Source of the DNA: Dethiobacter sp.
GTDB taxonomy: Bacteria; Bacillota; Dethiobacteria; Dethiobacterales; Dethiobacteraceae
Assembly (NCBI GenBank): GCA_018333455.1
Contig: JAGXTN010000077.1
Span: 1 to 32,190 of the forward strand
Length of the DNA stretch: 32,190 nt
Direction of reading: 5' to 3'
The stretch's first letter is position 1, and each line of letters starts with the position of its first letter. Under the pieces are notes generated by a model. The model worked only from the letters and a program-made list of their open reading frames with translations. It made no database searches and was not told where the DNA came from. Positions 24,182 to 32,190 of this stretch are shown here, piece by piece. Position numbers and translations under genes: made by a program.

Positions 24182-25303
24182 ATGAGATTGGTGGAAGTCG
24201 CTCTGGCTGAGCGGAGCTATCCGATTTATATCGGTCAGAATATTTGGCGGGAAATTCCCCGTCTTTGGGCTGAGCGGCTCAAGCCGGGCAAAGTGCTGCT
24301 TGTCAGTGATGAAACGGTATTTCCGCTTTATGGCAGACGAATGGTTGACAGCCTGCAGCAGGCTGGTTTTGCGGTGAAGTCGGCTGTGGTGCCTGCAGGG
24401 GAGGGCAGTAAGACTCTTGCCAAGGCAGACCAGCTTTACAGCGCCGCTATTTTGGCCGGTTTGGAGCGCAGGGATTTGCTTGTGGCGCTCGGCGGCGGTG
24501 TAGTAGGCGACTTGGCAGGGTTCGTGGCGGCTACTTATCTGCGCGGCGTGAATTTTGCGCAGGTTCCCACCACGCTTTTAGCCCAGGTGGACAGCAGCGT
24601 GGGCGGTAAAACGGCAGTTAATCACAGCTTGGGAAAAAATCTGATCGGCGCGTTTTATCAGCCAAAATTGGTCTGGGTGGAGCTTGATACGCTGGTAACC
24701 TTGCCGCAGCGGGAATACTTGGCCGGGGCGGCGGAAGTAATCAAATACGGAGTTATTTTGAGTGAAGCTCTTTTGAATTTACTGGCGGCACGCTGGCAGG
24801 ACTTTCTGGCGAAAGAACCGGAACTGCTTACTGCCGTGGTGGGAGATTGCTGTGCCTTAAAAGCTGCTGTAGTGGCAGCCGATGAGCGGGAGGCAGGTTT
24901 GCGCGCCATTTTGAATTTCGGCCATACCTTGGGCCATGCACTGGAAGCGGCTACAGCATATGGCCACTATCTGCACGGGGAGGCTGTACTTGCCGGGATG
25001 GCGATGGCAGTTAAACTGGCGCTTGGCAAAGGGATTCTTTCAAGTGAGGACTCTGCTAGGCTGCTCGAGGTATTTGGGCGGGTGGGGCTTGTCGCTCCGC
25101 CGCCGGCACTGCCTGCGGCAGATGTGTTGGCAGCATTAAACCGTGACAAAAAACGGGAGGCTGGAAAAACCGTTTTCATTTTGCCTGAAGCAATCGGCAG
25201 GGTGCGGGCTTTTGACGATTTGGCTGCCGAGGCTGTGCGGCAGGTTTTGGACTGCTATCTCTCCGGCGGCACGGCTGGGGATTTGTTGCGGCTGACAGAT
25301 TGA
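24182..25303 (+). CDS. aroB: 3-Dehydroquinate synthase
   Basis: This NAD- and metal-dependent enzyme cyclises DAHP to 3-dehydroquinate, the second shikimate step. The 373-residue product has the NAD-binding GGGVVGDLAGFVAATYLRG, then QVPTTLLAQVDSSVGGKTAVNH, EVIKYG and the metal-ligand histidines in NFGHTLGHALEA and HGEAV. AGGAGG lies nine bases before the ATG and overlaps the aroC stop. A small hairpin follows its stop. aroK and aroE, which often adjoin aroB, are not present. Confidence 0.96.
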   Translation: MRLVEVALAERSYPIYIGQNIWREIPRLWAERLKPGKVLLVSDETVFPLYGRRMVDSLQQAGFAVKSAVVPAGEGSKTLAKADQLYSAAILAGLERRDLLVALGGGVVGDLAGFVAATYLRGVNFAQVPTTLLAQVDSSVGGKTAVNHSLGKNLIGAFYQPKLVWVELDTLVTLPQREYLAGAAEVIKYGVILSEALLNLLAARWQDFLAKEPELLTAVVGDCCALKAAVVAADEREAGLRAILNFGHTLGHALEAATAYGHYLHGEAVLAGMAMAVKLALGKGILSSEDSARLLEVFGRVGLVAPPPALPAADVLAALNRDKKREAGKTVFILPEAIGRVRAFDDLAAEAVRQVLDCYLSGGTAGDLLRLTD

Positions 25304-25323
25304 ATCGCGAAAAGTTGCGATTC
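25302..25323 (+). other. Small hairpin after aroB
   Basis: GAATCGC and GCGATTC pair perfectly around an eight-base loop, starting within the aroB stop codon. No T-run follows, so it is a poor terminator. It resembles the hairpin at 25473-25494 in stem sequence. Confidence 0.4.
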
Positions 25324-25351
25324 GCTCAGCCCTTGTGGCAAAAAACACAAA

Positions 25352-25380
25352 TTGACAATGTGCTAATGAGCGTTTATAAT
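25352..25380 (+). promoter_or_regulatory. Consensus promoter for secDF
   Basis: TTGACA (25352-25357) and TATAAT (25375-25380) are both perfect and 17 bases apart. Transcription should start near 25387, giving a leader of about 165 bases before secD. Being fully consensus, it predicts strong constitutive expression unless the leader is regulated. Confidence 0.88.
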
Positions 25381-25472
25381 TACTGTGGAACTACGCCACG
25401 ATCCACTCTCAAACCTCCAACTTATCCTCTCTCCCATTAATAGATGTCAGAGGTCAGATGTCGGACTCGTTG

Positions 25473-25513
25473 GAATCGGCGAAATAACCGATTCATAAAG
25501 GTTGTTTTTTTTT
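25473..25513 (+). other. Hairpin and T-run in the secD leader
   Basis: GAATCGG (25473-25479) and CCGATTC (25488-25494) form a perfect seven-base stem. A run of nine T residues begins ten bases later (25505-25513). The gap makes it a weak terminator by usual rules, but its place between promoter and secD could allow attenuation. It is only a candidate. Confidence 0.35.
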
Positions 25514-25552
25514 GCACTTATAAAATTTCTTCCGAGACAAGGAGGTATCCAG

Positions 25553-26770
25553 ATGAAAAATAACCGTCCTCTGCTGCTGGTTTTGACGGTTATCCTGCTG
25601 TTGGCTCTAAGCGCTGTTGCCGTTGACCAGGCTGTGAAAAACCTGAATTTGGGCCTGGATCTGCGTGGAGGAGTCTACATTTTGTACCAGGCGGAAGAAG
25701 CTGGCGATGCCGCCGGCGGAGATAAAATTGACCGCGCTATTACAATTATCCGTAATCGGATTGATGCTCTCGGCGTGGCTAATCCCGTCATTCAGCGGGA
25801 GGGAGCAGACAGGATCCGCATTGATTTGCCAGGCATTGAAGATCAGCGGGCTGCCAGGGAAGTAATCGGCAGAACGGCGATGTTGTCTTTTGTCGGCCCT
25901 GGCGGGGAAACTATTCTGACAGGCGCAGAGCTGAGAAACGCCGGTGTCACTATGGATCAGTTTAACCGCCCGGCGGTATCGTTGGAGTTTAACCCGGACG
26001 GCAGAGCAAAGTTTGCCGCTGCCACAGAGCAGTTTCTTGGCCAGATAATTTATATCCACTTGGATGAAGAGGTTATCTCTGCGCCGACAGTGGAAAGCAT
26101 TATCACAGACGGTAACGCCATTATCACCGGCGCAGGCACCATGGACGAGGCAGCCAATCTGGCGTTGATGCTGCGCTCCGGCGCGCTGCCAGTGAGATTG
26201 ATTGAGTTGGAAACGAGGGGCGTGGGTCCGCAGTTAGGGCAGGATTCCATGACGCGCAGCGTGCAGGCCGGGATAGCCGGATTGTTGCTGGTGCTGCTTT
26301 TCATGCTTGTTTATTATCGCGGTTTTGGACTGGTCGCTAATGTGAGCTTAATCGTTTATCTGGCACTCGTTTTAGGTGTGCTGACCGCGATTAATGCTAC
26401 TTTGACATTGTTTGGCATCGCCGGTTTGATTTTATCGGTGGGGATGGCGGTCGATGCCAATGTGATTATTTTTGAGCGGATAAAAGAAGAATTAAAAGCG
26501 GGTCGCACGATGCGTACTTCCATTGAGGCTGGTTTCCAGCGTGCATTTCGCTCCATTCTTGACTCGAATGTAACCACACTGATTGCTGCTGCCGTTTTGT
26601 TCAGTTTTGCTACCGGTCAAGTTCGCGGATTCGCCATTACCCTTAGTATTGGTATCCTCGTCAGCATGGCTACCGCCATTTTGCTGACACGGTTTCTGCT
26701 GCGCCAGGCTGCCCGCGCCAATTTATTCAGAGCTCCTGAAAACACCGGGCTTAGGGGGGTAAGCAAATGA
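25553..26770 (+). CDS. secD: Protein translocase subunit SecD
   Basis: SecD works with SecF and SecYEG to drive late stages of protein export using the proton motive force. The 405-residue product has an N-terminal membrane helix, the conserved LGLDLRGG segment, a periplasmic-type P1 domain (about residues 40-220), and a C-terminal RND-like bundle of five helices with GMAVDANVIIFERIKEE. The ATG at 25553 has GGAGGT six bases upstream. An in-frame ATG 51 bases earlier follows the T-run and has no good ribosome site. The stop overlaps secF by four bases (ATGA). It is shorter than the proteobacterial form, as usual in Bacillota. Confidence 0.95.
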   Translation: MKNNRPLLLVLTVILLLALSAVAVDQAVKNLNLGLDLRGGVYILYQAEEAGDAAGGDKIDRAITIIRNRIDALGVANPVIQREGADRIRIDLPGIEDQRAAREVIGRTAMLSFVGPGGETILTGAELRNAGVTMDQFNRPAVSLEFNPDGRAKFAAATEQFLGQIIYIHLDEEVISAPTVESIITDGNAIITGAGTMDEAANLALMLRSGALPVRLIELETRGVGPQLGQDSMTRSVQAGIAGLLLVLLFMLVYYRGFGLVANVSLIVYLALVLGVLTAINATLTLFGIAGLILSVGMAVDANVIIFERIKEELKAGRTMRTSIEAGFQRAFRSILDSNVTTLIAAAVLFSFATGQVRGFAITLSIGILVSMATAILLTRFLLRQAARANLFRAPENTGLRGVSK

Positions 26771-27669
26771 GTTTTGTCGCTTTAAGGAAGTATGCCTTTA
26801 TCTTTTCAGCCGTTATGATTATTGCCGGCATGATTTCCATGGGTATCAATGGTCTAAATTATGGGATTGACTTTACCGGCGGCACTCTTCTCCATCTTGA
26901 TATTCGTCAGGAATTTACACTTGAAGAGGCGCGCGATGTGCTGGCACCGCTTGGTCTGGAAGCGGCTACGCTGCAAAAGGTGGGTGCGGAAGGGCTGGCT
27001 GAAGGTGAGAAACAGGAACTGCTGATACAGACGCAGCAGTTGACTCCGGCAGAACAGGATGAAATTTTTACTGCCTTTCAAGAAAGGTATGAATTAACAG
27101 CCGCCGACTTGCTTCGCGTAGAGAATGTGGCGGCCATAGTAGGCGGCGAGCTGCAGCGGCAGGCGTTGATCGCTTTGCTGTTGGCTGGTTTGGGGATGAT
27201 CGCCTATATTACTATTCGCTTCGAGTTCCGTTTTGCTATTAGCGCCATCGCCGCACTGATCCATGATCTGCTGGTGATGCTGGCTTTCTTCTCCATTTTC
27301 CAGATAGAAGTAAACGGACCATTTATTGCGGCCGTGCTGACGGTGTTGGGTTATTCCATTAACGACACCATCGTGATTTATGACAGAGTTCGTGAGAATT
27401 TGAAGACCCGCCGCAAAGAAGCTCTTGCGGATGTGGTGGACAATAGTATCCGTCAGTCTTTGATCCGCACCCTTAACACATCGATAACTACCATCATCGT
27501 CATTACAACTATTCTGGTTTTCGGCGGCATAACATTGTATCCTTTTATGCTGGCGTTACTGGTGGGCGTTTTTTTTGGCACCTATTCCTCGATCTTTATC
27601 GCGAGTCCCCTCTGGCTGGCTTGGAGAGAACGTGACACGCGTAAACAACTCAGAGCAAAATCAGCCTAA
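26767..27669 (+). CDS. secF: Protein translocase subunit SecF
   Basis: SecF is the partner of SecD in the auxiliary export complex. The 300-residue product has an N-terminal helix, the conserved LNYGIDFTGGTLLHLD segment, a small extracytoplasmic domain, and five C-terminal membrane helices including TVLGYSINDTIVIYDRVREN and the RTLNTSITT segment. Its start lies in the secD stop. SecD and SecF are separate proteins here, unlike the fused SecDF of Bacillus. The gene ends at a strong terminator that begins within the stop codon region. Confidence 0.95.
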   Translation: MSFVALRKYAFIFSAVMIIAGMISMGINGLNYGIDFTGGTLLHLDIRQEFTLEEARDVLAPLGLEAATLQKVGAEGLAEGEKQELLIQTQQLTPAEQDEIFTAFQERYELTAADLLRVENVAAIVGGELQRQALIALLLAGLGMIAYITIRFEFRFAISAIAALIHDLLVMLAFFSIFQIEVNGPFIAAVLTVLGYSINDTIVIYDRVRENLKTRRKEALADVVDNSIRQSLIRTLNTSITTIIVITTILVFGGITLYPFMLALLVGVFFGTYSSIFIASPLWLAWRERDTRKQLRAKSA

Positions 27670-27692
27670 AGCTAAAGCTTTAGGTTTTTTTT
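27665..27692 (+). terminator. Rho-independent terminator after secF
   Basis: CCTAAAGC (27665-27672) and GCTTTAGG (27677-27684) form a perfect eight-base stem with a TAAA loop, followed by eight T residues. The stem includes the secF stop codon. Confidence 0.92.
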
Positions 27693-27715
27693 CTTTTTCT
27701 TGAGTGACAGATACC

Positions 27716-27782
27716 GGAGGGAGAGGGGAATTTGTGAGCGACCACCCCGCCCTGGCGGGCACCCCTCCAAGGGAGGGGAATT
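27716..27782 (+). repeat. Dispersed repeats: family A fragment and family C
   Basis: A half-copy of family A (27716-27733) is followed by a different hairpin-rich unit (27741-27782) with ACCACCCCGCCCTGGCGGG and then CACCCCTCCAAGGGAGGGGA. Part of the latter (GCCACCCCGC) also appears near 10200. Both lie between the secF terminator and recJ. Confidence 0.65.
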
Positions 27783-27828
27783 GTTTTTGGTTGTATTATC
27801 TGTATCAAAAAAAGGGATTTTACGCGTT

Positions 27829-27856
27829 TTGACGAATCAATGGTCTTAGAGATAAT
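27829..27856 (+). promoter_or_regulatory. Candidate recJ promoter
   Basis: TTGACG (27829-27834) and GATAAT (27851-27856) are 16 bases apart, ending 29 bases before the recJ start. It lies after the secF terminator and the repeats, so a promoter is expected here. Confidence 0.55.
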
Positions 27857-27885
27857 GCTGGGGGGAACCGGAGGGCTAAAAAAAT

Positions 27886-29574
27886 ATGTCGGTTAAACAA
27901 TGGCGCTGGGTGGCGCCGGAAATAGACTGGAGTGCGGTGAAGCGGCTCTCGGAAACGATGAAGCTGCACCGCCTAACAGCCGCCTGCCTGATGCAAAGGG
28001 GCGTCTCCACTGCGGAGGAGGCGCGCTTTTTCCTGAATGGCAGCCTGACGGAGCTTGCCGATCCTTTTGCTATGGCCGGCATGGAAGAGGCGGTACAGAG
28101 ACTTGCTAATGCTGTCGCCGCTAGGGAGACGCTACTGATTTATGGTGATTATGATGCTGACGGCGTTACTTCTGTGGCGCTCTTGACCCGGGCGCTGCAA
28201 AAGTTAGGAGTGCCGGTGGAATACTACCTGCCAAGCCGTCTTGGCGACGGCTATGGTCTGCATGGGCAGATTCTGAGTCAGTTTGCCGCCGCCGGAGGCA
28301 AGCTGGTACTGACTGTAGATTGTGGCATTAACTCTTTTGAGGAAATGGACCTGGCGAAACAGTTAGCGATTGATTTAATAGTTACCGATCACCATGAAGC
28401 TTTTCCCGGTGCTCGCAGCGCTTATGCAGTATTAAATCCTAAGCAGCTCCACTGCAGTTATCCTGAGCGGAATCTGGCGGGGGTGGGCGTAGCTTGGACG
28501 CTGGTGAGGGCGCTGTATAGCCGCCTAGGCGTACCTTTTGCGGAGGCGGCGGAACTTCTTGACCTGGTAGCGGTAGGCTCTATCGCTGATGTGGTGCCTC
28601 TACTGGGCGAGAACAGGATTTTGGTGAAAGCCGGTCTGGAAGAATTGGCGAAGGGAAGCCGTCCCGGCTTGGCTGCTCTAGCTCGGCTTTGCGGCAGGGG
28701 AGAAGGAAAGCTGACAGCGCAGCAGGTGGCCTTTGGAATGGCACCCCGCCTCAATGCACCGGGACGTCTAGGTGACGCGCTCCCTGCATTGCAGGCTCTT
28801 TTGGCCTCGCCGGCTGAAGCTGAGCAACTGGCGCTGGACTTGGATGAGAAGAACCGTCTGCGGCAGCAGGTGGAGAAAGATATTTTGGGAAATGCTCGCG
28901 AACAGGCAGCCGCCTGTGAGGATGCGGCGCTGGTGTTGTGGCATCAAGACTGGCATCCCGGTGTGATCGGAATTGTGGCGGGACGTTTGGCTGCGGAGTT
29001 TGGCAAACCAACCGTCTTAATTGCCCTAGACGGCGAAGAAGGTCGCGGCTCCATCCGTTCTGTTCCCGGTTGTAATCTGATGGACGCGTTGCAGCTTTGC
29101 GCGAAACAGCTGATTCGCTTTGGCGGTCATCCGGAAGCAGCAGGACTTTCTGTGGGCAAGGCAAACTTGGCGCTGTTTCAGGCAGACTTTTGCCGAGCGG
29201 TGGAGCTGCAGGGAGTAAAGGAAGGTAGGGCTATGGTCATGGCAGAGGCGCAACCTGCCGATTTGTCCCTGGCGCTGGTGGAGGAATTAACCGGGTTGGA
29301 ACCATTCGGTCAGGGAAATCCCGAACCCCTTTTTTTGCTGAGGGAGATTGCTGTGGTTACGGCGCGAAGGGTTGGTGCGCAGGGCGCGCACCTGCAGTTA
29401 CGCTTACAAAAGGAAAGCCGGATTTTTAATGCGATTTGCTTTGGCGGCGGCGATAAGCAAATTTCAGCGGGAGAGACGGTGGACGCAGCAGTGCTCGCCA
29501 CTGCTAACACCTGGCAGGGACAGACTGCCTTATCGCTCCAAGTGCGCGCTTTGCGCATCAGTCCGCCGGAGTAG
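27886..29574 (+). CDS. recJ: Single-stranded-DNA-specific exonuclease RecJ
   Basis: RecJ degrades single-stranded DNA 5' to 3' in recombination and mismatch repair. The 562-residue product has the DHH-phosphoesterase motifs YGDYDADGVTS and VTDHHEAF, the VGVAWTLVRAL linker, DHHA1 with RGSIRS and FGGHPEAAG, and a C-terminal OB-like part containing FGQGNPEP. The length is near that of E. coli RecJ; it lacks the long C-terminal extension of some Bacillota RecJ proteins. CCGGAGGG lies ten bases before the ATG. rel follows 44 bases after the stop, so the two are probably cotranscribed. Confidence 0.95.
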   Translation: MSVKQWRWVAPEIDWSAVKRLSETMKLHRLTAACLMQRGVSTAEEARFFLNGSLTELADPFAMAGMEEAVQRLANAVAARETLLIYGDYDADGVTSVALLTRALQKLGVPVEYYLPSRLGDGYGLHGQILSQFAAAGGKLVLTVDCGINSFEEMDLAKQLAIDLIVTDHHEAFPGARSAYAVLNPKQLHCSYPERNLAGVGVAWTLVRALYSRLGVPFAEAAELLDLVAVGSIADVVPLLGENRILVKAGLEELAKGSRPGLAALARLCGRGEGKLTAQQVAFGMAPRLNAPGRLGDALPALQALLASPAEAEQLALDLDEKNRLRQQVEKDILGNAREQAAACEDAALVLWHQDWHPGVIGIVAGRLAAEFGKPTVLIALDGEEGRGSIRSVPGCNLMDALQLCAKQLIRFGGHPEAAGLSVGKANLALFQADFCRAVELQGVKEGRAMVMAEAQPADLSLALVEELTGLEPFGQGNPEPLFLLREIAVVTARRVGAQGAHLQLRLQKESRIFNAICFGGGDKQISAGETVDAAVLATANTWQGQTALSLQVRALRISPPE

Positions 29575-29618
29575 AGGGATTTTTGAGCGACTTTATGCTC
29601 CCGAGGGGGAAGGGATTT

Positions 29619-31775
29619 ATGAGCCTGGAAGTGCTGAAATCACAAATAAAAGCATACTATCCCGTGGAGCCTGACTGGAGCCAGTTGGAGAAGGCGTATC
29701 ATTTTGCGGTGTCAGCGCACCAAGGGCAAAAGCGTTTTTCCGGCGAACTGTATATTACTCATCCGCTTGGCGTGGCCACCATTTTAGCTGAGTTGGAATT
29801 AGATGTGGATACGATCGTTTCCGGACTTTTACACGATGTGGTGGAAGATACCGAAGCTCCACTGGAGCAAATAAGCCAAGAGTTTGGTAAAGATGTCGCC
29901 ATGTTGGTGGACGGCGTCACCAAGCTTTCTAAATTGGAATATAGGTCTAAAGAAGAGCACCAGGCAGAAAATCTGCGCAAGATGTTTATTGCTATGGCTA
30001 AAGATATTCGTGTGCTTTTAATCAAGCTGGCGGATCGTACTCACAATATGCGCACGCTGAAATACTTGACGTCAATCAAGCAACAGGCAATTTCCAGGGA
30101 AACTTTGGAGATTTACGCGCCGCTGGCCCACCGCCTCGGGATCTATAAAATCAAGTGGGAACTGGAAGATTTGGCTTTTCGCTTTTTGGAGCGGGATCGC
30201 TATTACGCTTTGGTAGATCGGCTGGCTAAAAAAAGGCAGGAGCGGGAAGCGTTTATCGGCCAGACTATTGATGTGCTTCAGCCGAAGCTGGATGAAGTGG
30301 GCATTGAAGCCCATGTTTCCGGCAGGCCTAAACATCTCTACAGTATTTCCCAGAAAATGAAAGAACAGGGCAAGGAATTTCACGAAATTTATGATTTGAC
30401 GGCTATCCGCATTATCGTTGAATCATTGAAAGACTGTTACGGCGCTCTGGGTATTGTCCATACCTTATGGAAGCCCATTCCCGGTAAATTCAAAGACTAT
30501 ATTGCCATGCCTAAAGCTAATATGTACCAGTCGCTGCATACTTTGGTGATGGTGGGCAAGAACGAACTGCTGGAAGTGCAGATTCGCACTATGGAGATGC
30601 ACAGGACGGCAGAATACGGGATTGCGGCGCATTGGCGCTATAAAGAAAAGAAAGATGGCCGGCATGACTCGGAGTTTGACGACAAGCTCTCTTGGCTGCG
30701 GCAAATTGTGGAACTGCAGCAAGATTCAAAAGATGCTCATGAATTTATGGAAAGTGTAAAAATTGACCTTTTTACCGATGAGGTATTTGTTTTTACGCCA
30801 AAAGGCGATGTGATTGATCTGCCGGCTGGTTCCATTCCCTTGGATTTTGCTTATAAGATTCACACAGATATTGGACACCGCTGTATCGGTGCGCGGATAA
30901 ACGGACGCTTAGTGCCGCTTGATTACGAACTGAAAACCGGTGATATCGTCGAAGTGATGACTGCGAAGCAGGGCCACCCCAGCCGTGACTGGCTAAACAT
31001 GGTAAAAAGCTCCGGTGCCAGAGCAAAGATTCGCGGCTGGTTTAAGAAGGAGCGGCGAGATGAGAACTTGGGCAAAGGCAAAGAGCTGCTGGAAAAAGAA
31101 TTGCGCAGGCATGAGCTGGAGCCTAGCCAGTATTTGAAAAGCCCCTTTTTGCAAGAGATGGGAAAAAAATTTAATGTTCACGGCGAAGAAGAAATCTATG
31201 TGGCTATCGGGTTGGGTGGGATAACGCCGGCGCAGGCGGTGAGCCGCTTAAAGGAAGAATACCGCAAAAAGTTCGGCCCTGCAGCACCGGAGCCTCTTAA
31301 AGAGTTTAAACCGCAAAAACCAGGCAAAGCCGGCAAAGGTGTAAGGATTGACGGGATAGACAACTTGCTTTTGCGCTTTGCCAAGTGTTGCACCCCGGTT
31401 CCCGGCGACAAGATTGCGGGCGTCGTTACTCGTGGCCGCGGTGTTTCTATTCATCGCAAAGACTGCCCCAATGTGCAGGAGCGGACGGAAAAACAGCAGC
31501 TGCTTGACGCTTCTTGGGAAGAAAGGGCTGAAGGAGCGTATCCGGTAGAGATTGAAGTAAGCGCCATGGACCGGTCGCAAATTTTGATGGATGTGGTTAA
31601 CGCTGTGGCCGAATGTAAAGTAAATATTACCGCTTTAAACGGGCGGAGCACAAAAGACAGGCTGTCATTAATCAGTATGACTGTGATGGTTGCGGATATT
31701 GCTCACTTAGACAATATTATCAGCCGCATCAACCGAGTCAAAGACGTCTACCATGTTCACCGCCTCAAAGGCTAG
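29619..31775 (+). CDS. rel: Bifunctional (p)ppGpp synthetase/hydrolase Rel
   Basis: Rel makes and degrades the alarmone (p)ppGpp in the stringent response. From the ATG at 29619 the product is 718 residues. The HD hydrolase domain is intact (LLHDVVEDTE, His72-Asp73; KLADRTHNMRT). The synthetase domain has KFKDYIAMPKANMYQSLHT and LEVQIRT. TGS (VFVFTPKGDVIDLPAGS), helical, zinc-finger-like (RFAKCCTPVPGD) and C-terminal ACT domains follow. Both catalytic centres look functional. GAGGGGGAAGGG lies just before this ATG; in-frame upstream starts at 29583 and 29595 lack such a site. Also called relA or spoT elsewhere. Confidence 0.95.
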   Translation: MSLEVLKSQIKAYYPVEPDWSQLEKAYHFAVSAHQGQKRFSGELYITHPLGVATILAELELDVDTIVSGLLHDVVEDTEAPLEQISQEFGKDVAMLVDGVTKLSKLEYRSKEEHQAENLRKMFIAMAKDIRVLLIKLADRTHNMRTLKYLTSIKQQAISRETLEIYAPLAHRLGIYKIKWELEDLAFRFLERDRYYALVDRLAKKRQEREAFIGQTIDVLQPKLDEVGIEAHVSGRPKHLYSISQKMKEQGKEFHEIYDLTAIRIIVESLKDCYGALGIVHTLWKPIPGKFKDYIAMPKANMYQSLHTLVMVGKNELLEVQIRTMEMHRTAEYGIAAHWRYKEKKDGRHDSEFDDKLSWLRQIVELQQDSKDAHEFMESVKIDLFTDEVFVFTPKGDVIDLPAGSIPLDFAYKIHTDIGHRCIGARINGRLVPLDYELKTGDIVEVMTAKQGHPSRDWLNMVKSSGARAKIRGWFKKERRDENLGKGKELLEKELRRHELEPSQYLKSPFLQEMGKKFNVHGEEEIYVAIGLGGITPAQAVSRLKEEYRKKFGPAAPEPLKEFKPQKPGKAGKGVRIDGIDNLLLRFAKCCTPVPGDKIAGVVTRGRGVSIHRKDCPNVQERTEKQQLLDASWEERAEGAYPVEIEVSAMDRSQILMDVVNAVAECKVNITALNGRSTKDRLSLISMTVMVADIAHLDNIISRINRVKDVYHVHRLKG

Positions 31776-31823
31776 AGTTAAAGGACAGTGCAAGAAAACA
31801 AGCAAGCAAGAAAAGGAAAAGGA

Positions 31824-31868
31824 CGTAACGAACTTTTAAAGCAAAGTATCGTTATGCCCTTTTATTTT
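31824..31868 (+). terminator. Probable terminator after rel
   Basis: CGTAACGA (31824-31831) pairs with TCGTTATG (31849-31856, one G-T pair), and ACTTT/AAAGT extend the stem inward with a short bulge. CCC and then TTTTATTTT follow. It lies about 50 bases after the rel stop. Confidence 0.7.
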
Positions 31869-31880
31869 GTAGACAATCAT

Positions 31881-32016
31881 GCCCTCACCCTAGCCCTCTC
31901 CCGCAGGGAGAGGGGATTTGCAGGGAAGGAAGATGGGGGGGGCTGTTGAGATGGGAGAAGGGAATACTTATACCCTCGCTCGTACCATGTAGGGGCGGGT
32001 TTCAAACCCGCCCAAG
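31881..32016 (-). repeat. Composite repeat (families A and B), inverted copy of 6495-6595
   Basis: A full family A unit (31881-31918) is followed by a spacer and then a family B palindrome. The last 41 bases (31976-32016) are the exact reverse complement of 6495-6535. The spacer also matches the left copy imperfectly. The IS110-type frame begins directly at its right edge. Confidence 0.85.
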
Positions 32017-32190
32017 AGGTCGAGGATCGGCAACGCCCTTTTGAGGAAGAGCTGGAGCTGCTTGATACTATTCCCGGAGTAGGCAGGCGTTCCGCCGAAG
32101 TCATTCTGGCTGAAATCGGTACTGATATGGATCGCTTTCCATCAGATTCACACCTAGCCTCTTGGGCGGGGATGTCGCCAGGCAGCAATG
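32016..32190 (+). pseudogene. IS110-family transposase fragment, 5' truncated, runs off the right edge
   Basis: The frame from 32016 reads EVEDRQRPFEEELELLDTIP and continues with GVGRRSAEVILAEIGTDM, RFPS and LASWAGMSPG. This is the C-terminal Transposase_20 region of IS110-family (DEDD) transposases. The N-terminal RuvC-like catalytic domain is absent: upstream the frame passes into the family B repeat and reaches a stop at 31947-31949 with no start codon. The window ends inside the gene, so its 3' end is unseen. It is a remnant, unless the window edge hides a rearranged copy. Confidence 0.8.

Noticed and set aside
25434-25466. Short heptamer-like direct repeat (AGATGTC twice) in the secD leader
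   Set aside because: Only two exact copies; not a CRISPR or iteron array.

Overview
The window looks like chromosomal DNA of a clostridial-type member of the Bacillota. It has a T-box leader, strong AGGAGG-type ribosome sites with several GTG/TTG starts, the short HisG with separate HisZ, a bacillithiol set, the order secD-secF-recJ-rel, and fairly GC-rich codon use. I cannot name the genus. Nearly all genes read rightward in tightly packed operons of core metabolism. Spaces between operons are filled with short palindromic repeats.

Layout. Positions 1-356 hold two tandem sigma-A-type promoters reading leftward and a TTCTTTGAAAACT-type motif, as expected upstream of an rRNA operon lying off the left edge. 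Next is ddh (minus strand). An 850-bp gene-free stretch follows, holding a ~576-bp segment bounded by near-perfect 27-bp inverted repeats. lysA-asd-lysC (2210-5850) is the aspartate/lysine block. Positions 5851-6904 hold repeats, a promoter with a complete T-box leader and terminator, more repeats and a possible micro-ORF. aroF-tyrA-aroA (6905-10145) ends at a clear terminator. bshC-bshB-bshA (10345-13891) makes bacillithiol. hisZ-G-D-B-H-A-F-IE-J (14031-21331) starts at a consensus promoter overlapped by a perfect 13-bp inverted repeat. An IscR-like Rrf2 regulator, an Ogt-type methyltransferase, a degenerate Lgt-like membrane protein, aroC and aroB follow. A perfect consensus promoter precedes secD-secF, which ends at a terminator. 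recJ and rel come next, then a terminator, repeats and the truncated tail of an IS110-family transposase at the right edge.

How the genes fit together. ddh, asd, lysC and lysA give the start and end of lysine/DAP synthesis by the dehydrogenase shortcut; dapA and dapB are not here. aroF, aroB, aroA, aroC and tyrA give much of the route to chorismate and on to tyrosine; aroD, aroE, aroK and pheA are not here. The histidine set is complete except for hisC. SecDF, RecJ and Rel are housekeeping functions for protein export, recombination repair and the stringent response.

Most worth a second look: the T-box separated from aroF by ~580 bp of repeats and with an apparently non-aromatic specifier; the operator-like palindrome on the his promoter; the Lgt homologue that has lost its catalytic residues; the inverted-repeat-bounded segment at 1481-2056; and the composite repeat found in inverted orientation at 6495 and 32016. 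I saw no CRISPR array, no tRNA gene and no complete mobile element.
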